64,000 nt of DNA from contig JALDNG010001303.1 in assembly GCA_024349245.1 (NCBI GenBank), forward strand, positions 1-64,000, given 5' to 3'. Shown here piece by piece: positions 56,885 through 64,000 of the stretch. Made by a program: the position numbers and the translations under genes. Within the stretch, counting starts at the first letter, position 1, and each line of letters opens with the position of its first letter. The notes under the pieces were generated by a model. The model did no database searches and was not told where the DNA came from. It saw only the letters and a list, made by a program, of their open reading frames with translations. The DNA comes from Neodontobutis hainanensis (Eukaryota; Chordata; Actinopteri; Gobiiformes; Odontobutidae).

Positions 56885-57480
56885 GGCAGCCTTAAGAGAG
56901 GGCGTCCTGCCATCACATTTTGGTGCCACAGCAATGACTTGGTCCTCAGCAGCACCAAGACAAATGAGCTGGAGACAAGGTGGAACAGGTGGGAGCTTCA
57001 AATACTAGGTGTTCATCTGTCTAATAACCTGATGTGGGGAGTGAACACCAGGAAGATAGTGGAGAAGACCCAGCAGAGGCTCTTTTTCCTCTGGAACCTG
57101 AGGAGAACTGTGTCCATGCAGAAGCTCCTTATTAACTTTTATCAGTTTTCTGTGCTATGGATGCACAGTGTGGTCCTCCAGCTGTTCCTCAGAGGAGAGT
57201 AAAGACCAGAAGCAAATTACTCAAACTGCAGAACGGTCCAGATTCATCCCTGAAAATAAATCTGAAACTGAGCAAATGAGATCAGGTCGGACCGCACACA
57301 CCCTTTTACTGCAACTTACGTAATTTTATACTTCTCATTTAATGGACATTTGATCATTTTTATTCCTGTATTTAATTCTATTTATTTTTTAAAGTGTATC
57401 CTCCTGTCTAAAGGATCGTTCTCAAATAGAACTTTGTTGTACAGAAATGTGCAATGACAATAAAGACCCACCATATCTTG
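56885..57480 (+). pseudogene. LINE ORF2 C-terminal fragment (CR1/Rex1-like) with 3' end
   Basis: Reads LGVHLSNNLMWGVNTRKIV then KTQQRLFFLWNLRR and KLLINFYQFSV. This is the region after the reverse transcriptase of CR1/Rex1-like LINEs. The 3' end TGTGCAATGACAATAAAGACC at 57449-57469 fits such an element. The catalytic domain is absent. Confidence 0.6.
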
Positions 57481-57659
57481 TGTCTGTCTGTTTAGCAAAC
57501 ATTTTGACCTTTTCTGCTCTGCTGTTGTATGGCTGTATGACCTTTCTACAGAGAGGTGCCTACAGCCCTCAGACATAACTACTTTGCACGGAGCATGGCA
57601 GCAGATAGAAGTAGGCGTGGAACAGGAATAAAAGGCAGAAGCAAGAGAATCCAAGTTCA

Positions 57660-57845
57660 GACCTGACAGAGACGTCCCATCAGTGTGAAGCGGCTGGGAT
57701 GAGGATCAGCACCTCCAAGTCTGAGACCGTGGTTCTCAGTCGGAAAAGGGTGGCGTGTCCCCTTCAGGTTGGTGGAAAGCTCCTGTCTCAAGTGGAGTTC
57801 AAGTATCTTGGGGTCTTGTTAGAGTTACTGCTGGACCTACAGTTG
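57660..57845 (+). pseudogene. Rex1/Babar-type LINE, first piece (thumb region)
   Basis: Reads GMRISTSKSETVVLSRKRV, then QVEFKYLGVL, typical of the stretch after the reverse transcriptase core in a very common fish LINE. The element is interrupted here and resumes at 59881. Confidence 0.65.
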
Positions 57846-57849
57846 TTCA

Positions 57850-59578
57850 GAAGAGACACAATAATGATAACACCAGGACACAGTTTATGGAGGCAATCAG
57901 GTTTGAAAATGCCTCATCAGGTCAAGTTGATGATTTGTTGAATTGTTATACTTCAGGTGTTTTAAATGTTATGGACGCCATTGCTCCTGTTAAGGTTAAA
58001 GTGATGAAGAAGAGGCAGAAGGCTTCGTGGAGCAATGCTCCTTCTGTCAGGGCACAGAAAAGGGAATGCCAAAAGCCGAAGAAAATGGCGTAAATTGAAA
58101 CTCTTAATTCATTATGAGGTATACAAAGAAAATCTGCATGTTTTCAATCAAACTTTGCAAAAAGCAAGAGAAATATTCTTCTCAGAGCTCATCAACAACA
58201 GCAGTAACAACTCAACACTGTTTGCTACAGTGAACAGATTAACATACCCTCCAGCTCCATTTCCTCCAGAATTATAGAATACTCCAGAACCACTAAATGC
58301 AATGAGTTTGCATTGTTTTTTAACGACAAGGTTCAAGGCATTAAACATGCAATACAGTCCAAAGGGCAAACAACAACACTGCATTTTACACCCATTAATG
58401 ACAGAACAATTGAAAAAACTGTCTCCAGCCTGAGTTCATCCATCTGCTGCCTTGATGTGTTACCCACTAGTAGTTTGTTACCACAACTCATTGACATAGT
58501 CAATAATTCCTTACAGTCTGGAACTTTTCCAATGGCCTTAAAAACTGCTGTCATTAAGCCTCTCCTAAAGAAGAGCAGTCTTGATGCTACAGTGCTCAAC
58601 AACTATCGGCCCATATCAAACCTGCCCTTTTTAGGGAAAGTCATTGAAAAAGTTGTATATCAGCAACTTAATGACTTTACTTTCTATTTCTTAACGACTG
58701 CTTTGATCCTTTTCAGTCAGCAATCAGGTAAATGCAAAATAATTTTCTCCAACTGAACAGGAACAAGACTGAACTAAACATCTTTGGGCCACAGAAACAA
58801 AGAGAAAGTGTCAGCAGTCACCTCGAGTCTCTTTCTCTAAAATCTAAAAACCAGGTTAGAAATCTAGTTGTCATCATGGACTCAGACTTGAATTTCCAGA
58901 GTCATATCGTCTGCATTTTATCACCTTAAAAACATTTCCAGAGTCTCAACCAGACTTAGAGAAACTTATTCATGCTTTTATCTGCAGCAGGTTAGATTAC
59001 TGTAACGGCCTGTTCACTGGTCTCTCAAAACGAGGGTTAAGACAGCTGCAGCTTATTCAGAACGCTGCTGCTCGGGTTCTAACTAACACCAGGAAGTACA
59101 ACCACATCAGTCCAGTTTTAAAATCTCTGCACTGGCTTCCTGTTGCTCAGAGAATAGACTTAAAAAAAACACTGCTGGTTTACAAGTCTCTTAATGGTAT
59201 AGCACCAGAACATATTTCTGAAATGCTAGTAGCTTATGAGCCTCCTCGGACTCCTGGGACAGGCCTTCTGCTCGTGCCCAGAGTTAGAACTAAAGCAGCG
59301 TTTAAGTTTCATGCAGCGAAAACCTGGAACAACCTCCCAGATGAAGTAAAACAAGCCTCAACTTTAACAATGTTCAAGGGAGGTTAAAACCTTCCTTTTT
59401 AGCTTTGCCTACACTACAACTTAAAGTGTTTTTTTATCTGCACTCTTCTTTTATAATGCTTTTAATTTTTCTTATGTTTCTAAATCTAAATCTTGTAAAT
59501 TGTCTTTTATTTCTGTAAAGCACTTTGAGTTACCCAATGTATGAATGGAGCTATATAAATAAAATTGCCTTGCCTTGT
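57850..59578 (+). pseudogene. L2-type LINE with internal deletion of the catalytic core
   Basis: Reads NDKVQGIKHAIQ, DVLPTSSLLPQLIDIVNNSLQSGTFP, KTAVIKPLLKKSSLD, NNYRPISNLPFLGKVIEKVV. Near 58720 it then jumps to LQLNRNKTELNIFGP, FIFSRLDYCNGLFTGL and RQLQLIQNAAARVLTNTRK. The YADD-containing palm is therefore missing. The 3' end AAAGCACTTTGAGTTACCC...ATAAATAAAATTGCCTTGCCTTG at 59518-59577 is diagnostic of fish L2 elements. Several frame breaks. Confidence 0.75.
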
Positions 59579-59639
59579 TTTATTTATTTACATTTTCGTG
59601 AGGATTAATCCCTTGAGATGACTCGTCTCGTTTTCGAGG

Positions 59640-59878
59640 GTCCTCTTACTCACATTCATTCACTAGGGACACTTTAGATTTGCCAATTGACCTATACATG
59701 CATGTCTTTTGGACGGTGGGAGGAAGCCAGAGTACCCGGAGAGAACCCACGGTAACACATGGAGGACATGAAAGACCAGAGTCGGCCGAGAATTGTTTGA
59801 GTCGGCCGGGTTTTGAACTCACTATCTTCTTGTTGTGAGGCAAGAGTGCTAACCACTCTGCCACATGCACCCGCAAGT
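59640..59878 (-). mobile_element. V-SINE-type tRNA-derived SINE
   Basis: Minus strand: AGAGTGGTTAGCACTCTTGCC (A box), GTTCAAAACCC (decayed B box), then a degenerate core with CCTCCATGTG and TCCGGGTACTCTGGCTTCCTCC. More diverged than the copy at 21395. Confidence 0.7.
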
Positions 59879-59880
59879 GC

Positions 59881-60001
59881 ATGAGTGAGGGAAGGATGGA
59901 GAGGGAGATTGGACAGATGGATCGGTGGAGCTTCTGCAGTGATGTACCGGTCTGTCGTGGTGAAGAAGGAGCCGAGCTAAGCTCTCAATTTACGGTCGAG
60001 C
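59881..60001 (+). pseudogene. Rex1/Babar-type LINE, second piece
   Basis: Reads SEGRMEREIGQMDRWS, the stretch that in this LINE follows KYLGVL. It ends at the Tc1 insertion. Confidence 0.6.
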
Positions 60002-60003
60002 TA

Positions 60004-61030
60004 CAGTTGCATAAAAAGTATCTGAACCCTTGGAAATTTTTACAATTCTGCCTAAAATCACCATTAAATGTGATCTGATCCTTGTCAAAATGACACAAAT
60101 GAAAAAACAGTGTCTGCTTTAACTAAAACCACCCAAACATTTATAGGTTTTCATATTTTCAATGAGGATAACATGCAAACAATGACAGAAGGGGAGGAAT
60201 AAGTAACTGAACCTTATGCCTAAGGAGACTTTAAAAGCAATTAAAAAAACATTGCTGCACTTTTTATGTTTGCAAAAGGCACTTGGACAGTCCACAGAAC
60301 ATCTGGAAAAATATTTTGTGGACTGATGAAACAAAAGTTGAACAGTTTGGGAGGAACATGCAACATCATGTGTGGGGAAAAATGGAACAGCTCAAAAACA
60401 TCAACACCCCACCATAAAGCCTGGTGGAGGAGCATCGTGGTTTGGGGCTGCTGCCTCAGGGCCTGGACAACTTGCAATCATTAATGAAAAATAAATTTAA
60501 AAGGTTATCAGGATGTTTTACAGGAAAAGCTGAGGCTGTCTGTCAGACAGTTGAAGCAAAAAGAGGATGAATGCTGCAACAGGACAATGACCCAATACAC
60601 AGAAGTAAATCGACTTCAGAATGGTTTCAGAAGAACAAAATACACATTCTGGAGTGGCCAAAGTCCTGACTTGAACCCCATTGAGATGCTGTGGCATGAC
60701 CTCAAGACAGAGATTTATGATACACATCCCAGGAATCTGACTGAACTGCAGCAGTTTTGTAAAGAGGAATGATCCAAGATTGATCCTGATCGATGTGCCA
60801 GGCTGATCTGCAACTACAGGAAACATCTGGTTGAAGTTATTGCTGCCAAAGGTCGGGCAATCAGATATTAAATGTGATGGTTCAGTTATAAATGTTTGGG
60901 TGGTTTTAGTTAAAACAAACACTGTTTTTTTACTTGTGTCATTTTGACAAAGATCAGATCACATTTGATGGTAATTTTAGGCAGAAATGTGAGAAAATTC
61001 CAAGGAATTATATAGTTTTTCATGCCACTG
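60004..61030 (+). mobile_element. Tc1-like DNA transposon, about 1.03 kb, decayed
   Basis: TA target duplication (60002-60003, 61031-61032) and inverted repeats of about 140 bp (CAGTTGCATAAAAAGTAT left; complement of right CAGTGGCATGAAAAACTAT). Inside, at 60245-60870, are transposase pieces GGGASWFGAAAS-like, WSGQSPDLNPIEMLWHDLK (catalytic region) and NYRKHLVEVIAAKG. The N-terminal DNA-binding half is lost. Confidence 0.85.
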
Positions 61031-61032
61031 TA

Positions 61033-61445
61033 TGTTGCTACTCTCACCTAGTCATGAGCTTTGGGTCATGACCAAAAGGACAAGATCCCAGATACAAGTG
61101 GCCAAAATGAGCTTTCTCCGCAGAGTGGCAGGGCGCTCCCTTAGAGATATGGTGAGGAGCTCGGTCACTCGGGAGGAGCTCAAGGTAGAGCGGATGCCTC
61201 CTAGACCCTTTCCTAGGGAAGTGTTCCGGGCATGTTCCACCAGAAAGAGACCCTGGAGAAGACCTAGGAAACGCAGTTTGAACCATGCCCCATGGCTGGC
61301 CTGGGAACGCCTCGGTATTCATCCAGAAGAGCTGGAGAAAGTGTCTGGGGAGAGGGAAGTCTGGGCGTCTCTGCTTAGACTGCTGCCCCTGCAAGTTGGC
61401 CTCGGATAAGCAAAAGAAGATGGATGGGTGGATGGATGGATGTCT
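61033..61445 (+). pseudogene. Rex1/Babar-type LINE, C-terminal piece and (ATGG)n tail
   Basis: Reads SHELWVMTKRTRSQIQVAKMS, FLRRVAGRSLRDMVRSSV, PREVFRACSTRKRPWRR, LAWERLGIHPEELEKV and GEREVWASLLRLLP. These are hallmarks of the end of this LINE's ORF. The 3' tail is GATGGATGGGTGGATGGATGG. It joins the piece ending at 60001 once the Tc1 is removed. Confidence 0.75.
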
Positions 61446-62242
61446 TGGTGTCATTGATCTGAATGACGAAAATGTGGTTGAAAAATATTTTGCCCGTGTG
61501 TGAGTGTGCAAGTATATCCAAAACACACATGTAAATCTGCATTGAAATAAATGATAAACAAATGTATTGATGAAAACCAAGAAAAGCTGTATTTTTTTCG
61601 TCTCATAGCTATGGTTTAAAGAAAATTTGAATTTGCAAGGGTTAAACATCGCAGTTGTCCCCGACTCCCTTATCTCTCTTTATAGTCCATTCCACAAACA
61701 AATACCTCTCACTGTAATACTCTGTTCCATTACCTTGGTCCTTAATCAGTTTTTCAAGATTTCAGTTTCTGTAAGAACTAAAATCTATAGATTAAAATTT
61801 TAAAACCTTAAATTTGACAAATAATGTGTTTGATGAATTTCTATACAAGAGGTTGCACTAGACTTTCTCACTCTCCGTCACTTTGATGGACAGAGTCGAA
61901 AATTTCCGTCCTAGTCCATTATTTTAAATAATTTTTAACTTTCATACTTTAATAATACTTATAATGGCTTTTTGTTTTACTCACATTTTAAGAAATTTCA
62001 AGACGATTTCAAGACGAAGAAGATTTCCTCCTTCCCACGTCAGCCACGTAAACTCAATACTCCCTCTTCTTGATCTCTTTTTGCTGCTTACTTGTCCCGT
62101 AACAGCTGTCGGTGACTGCTCAGTGTTTCCTTTTTGTCCTCCTTCATCCTCCACTGCATCATGTCCTCTTTTTTCACCTTTATTAACAATATCAGAACTG
62201 TTTAGCGGTTTTAAAAACTACGCACACACAGCTGACGTGGCG
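61446..62242. other. Non-coding stretch
   Basis: No gene recognised. AT-rich with no repeat I can name. Confidence 0.4.
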
Positions 62243-62333
62243 TTTTGTAACTGAATGCAGCGTGACAAAGATGACACAATTCAAGCTTATCTTGAATTGT
62301 GTCGTCTTTGTCACGCTGCATTCAGTTGCAAAA
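62243..62333. repeat. Near-perfect hairpin: 43-nt arms, 5-nt loop
   Basis: Left arm 62243-62285, loop CTTAT, right arm 62291-62333. The arms differ at two positions, both giving G-U pairs if transcribed from the plus strand. No known ncRNA family recognised. Confidence 0.9.
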
Positions 62334-63375
62334 ATGTGCTAATTAATATGTATAATTAATATGTACATTCGCCACTAACTGGTCAGGAGTAGGAATTGCA
62401 ATAGATTACCCTAAGAAAAATCCACAGTATCTGATCTTTCCTTTTATTTCCCAAAGGTGAAAGGTTATTATTATCGTATTAGTACTGTTCCTTCTGTTCA
62501 AGTAATGTCAGTCTGTTCATGTCATGACATATTCCTACGTTATGGGAAATGTGGAGGCGGCAACCGTCATAGCCTCCTAAACTCTGTGTGTCCTGCTGGA
62601 CATAAATACCCAGATATTGTTTACCTCTTTAAGCAAAACCTTCCATGTACCATTGTTACTGTGTGTCTGTTTTGTTTCTCCTTGCGATTAAACCTGTCAG
62701 CGATTAAACCTGTCAGTTATTTTCAAATCATATGCCTTCTCTATCGTCATATGCCTTCTCTATCGTCTGCTCATTTAATCTGTAATTTGTGTCCCTTTGA
62801 GTCCAGTCCAGAGGATAACTTCTGAATGTCCAGTATCTAAAACTTTATTATGACATACAAGATTAACTATATAAGTCACTCTAATCTTTTGGACATATAT
62901 GTTACATCTGAATCCAGTATTCAAACATTATAAAACCATAATCCAAAAACAGCCACAATCTAGCAAAACATTGGGATTACAATCATGTGTTTAAAGGCAT
63001 ATATAGTTAAATAAGGCACAGTTTAAAACCTACAACAGCATACAATGCATAGAAGACAAGAAATGAAATGGCTCCTACAAACTTAGAAAATAAGAAACGA
63101 GAACAAAAAGTTGATGATGAGTTGGCTAAAAGAAACAAAAACAGGAAGCCCACAAGCCAGCCCAAAATTGGACTGTTGTACCTGGAACTCCCCCTAAGTA
63201 GGAAGACTGCCTTGTAATCCTTTAAAAGTAGGACTACCACGCTCATCACCTAAACTTAACTACCAAAAGAAAAGGAGCATCAACACTAAGTTGTCAAACA
63301 GCATCAGCCGGGGCAGTAGGAGGTGGAGCCACTAGGGATGAGCGAGTACAGCATTATCTGTATCTATATCTGTAC
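62334..63375. other. Non-coding stretch
   Basis: Two short direct repeats occur (GCGATTAAACCTGTCAG and ATATGCCTTCTCTATCGT at 62685-62770). No gene recognised. About 63335-63375 resembles a MITE end (AGGGATGAGCGAGTACAGCATTATCTG). Confidence 0.4.
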
Positions 63376-63726
63376 CATTGATAGTTTATATAGTGGATAT
63401 AATCCGCCCATTGGTCCCCTATTTACTGATATTGTCGTAGGCAATAAAATGGGCGTTACATCCGGGCTTTTGGCTTTTACTCCATAGTAAGACAGCATAA
63501 ACGGACGTAATAATCAAAAATTCACCCCAGAGTTGTCACTTACCTCTAGAGGAGCCATCTTTTGTACCAGGCTGTAAACATGTTTTTACACCCGTAAATT
63601 CACCACTGGGTTTCCCCTTATATTTCCGCTTTTAGAGCCTGCCCTCTGGTGGACGGCGGTATATCGCCGTATTTCGCCGTATGGCGGCGCCCGCAAACCA
63701 TTTAGGAGGTTCCATGGGAGGCGCTG
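63376..63726. mobile_element. 351-bp non-autonomous relative of the 29180-33980 THAP transposon
   Basis: Flanked by the 8-bp duplication ATCTGTAC (63368-63375 and 63727-63734). Its left end matches 29180-29270 in the same orientation. The remainder matches 29640 down to about 29352 inverted. It thus has the same unlike left and right ends as the large element but no coding sequence. Confidence 0.75.
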
Positions 63727-63734
63727 ATCTGTAC

Positions 63735-64000
63735 TTGGACTGGGCGTGACCTAACCTGGAAGTGGGCGGGATTTAACACGGAAATGGTTAAATAAAAAAG
63801 GGGTCTTTAACTGGTATGTTATTTTTAATCATGCAATTAATATGGGTTGATCAGAAATTGTTATATGTATTGCTGATTAGAAAACTATTTACATGACAGC
63901 ATCAGCATTGAGCTTCAGATCAATGGTTTTGATCACAATAACAAACAAACTGTATACAGTTCGAACTATGTATGAACAAGTTTTGCAACAATGAATACAA
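63735..64000. other. Non-coding right edge
   Basis: No feature recognised. Confidence 0.4.

Overview
The window looks like a transposon-dense teleost (ray-finned fish) locus. The evidence is the mix of repeats: L1 and L2 non-LTR elements, a Rex1/Babar-type LINE, V-SINE/DANA-type tRNA-derived SINEs, Tc1/mariner, hAT, Ty3/Gypsy remnants and THAP-encoding P-element-like transposons. I see no prokaryotic features, no rRNA and no free-standing tRNA gene.

The protein-coding core is a pair of minus-strand genes for a HIPK-like (homeodomain-interacting-protein-kinase-like) protein kinase. Copy A occupies about 4063 down to the left edge, and copy B about 26468 down to 21756. In both, an uninterrupted kinase domain runs into a long tail made of a 12-bp minisatellite that reads as a tetrapeptide repeat, Asn-Ala-Asp-(Leu/Phe/Ile/Val). 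The arrays are interrupted about every 0.8-1 kb by a conserved linker of about 270 bp. The linker ends in a relic of a kinase glycine-rich loop (LGEGCYG), exactly where the minisatellite starts. Each kinase copy carries a different reading-frame break. A pair of consensus CRE sites and a TATA-like box precede each start.

The kinase gene lies in a direct tandem segmental duplication. Bases 1-14536 correspond to about 22510-41536, at an offset of about 22.4 kb. Both copies contain, in order: kinase gene, conserved non-coding block, an 826-829 bp hAT-type element, a decayed hAT transposase start, and one L1 insertion of about 5.75 kb with a 15-bp target-site duplication and a 0.76-kb element nested in its reverse transcriptase gene. 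After the duplication, copy B gained a 4.8-kb THAP/P-like transposon (29180-33980); the empty site survives in copy A at 6932-6940. A partial third paralogue (47524-47717) preserves the unoccupied L1 target.

Downstream of copy A lies a segment of about 3.1 kb (14252-17345) with a GGACT-based minisatellite and a Ty3/Gypsy integrase remnant. It recurs almost entire at 52444-55330 and as two ends at 41257-41536 and 43567-44373. Position 17361 begins a fragment of a chemoattractant-type GPCR gene (TM4 to C-terminus) with an internal stop. The right third of the window (44 kb to the end) is a series of nested elements: a P-like element inside a hAT-like element (44.4-47.5 kb), a THAP9-like transposon inside a TAGCCTGG-ended MITE (48.5-51.3 kb), L2, V-SINE and Tc1 inside a Rex1/Babar-type LINE (57.7-61.4 kb), a near-perfect 43-bp-arm hairpin at 62243-62333, and a 351-bp non-autonomous relative of the 4.8-kb THAP element at 63376-63726.

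Many coding disruptions coincide with one- or two-base differences at CpG sites between otherwise matching copies, so part of the apparent pseudogenisation may be assembly or base-calling error.
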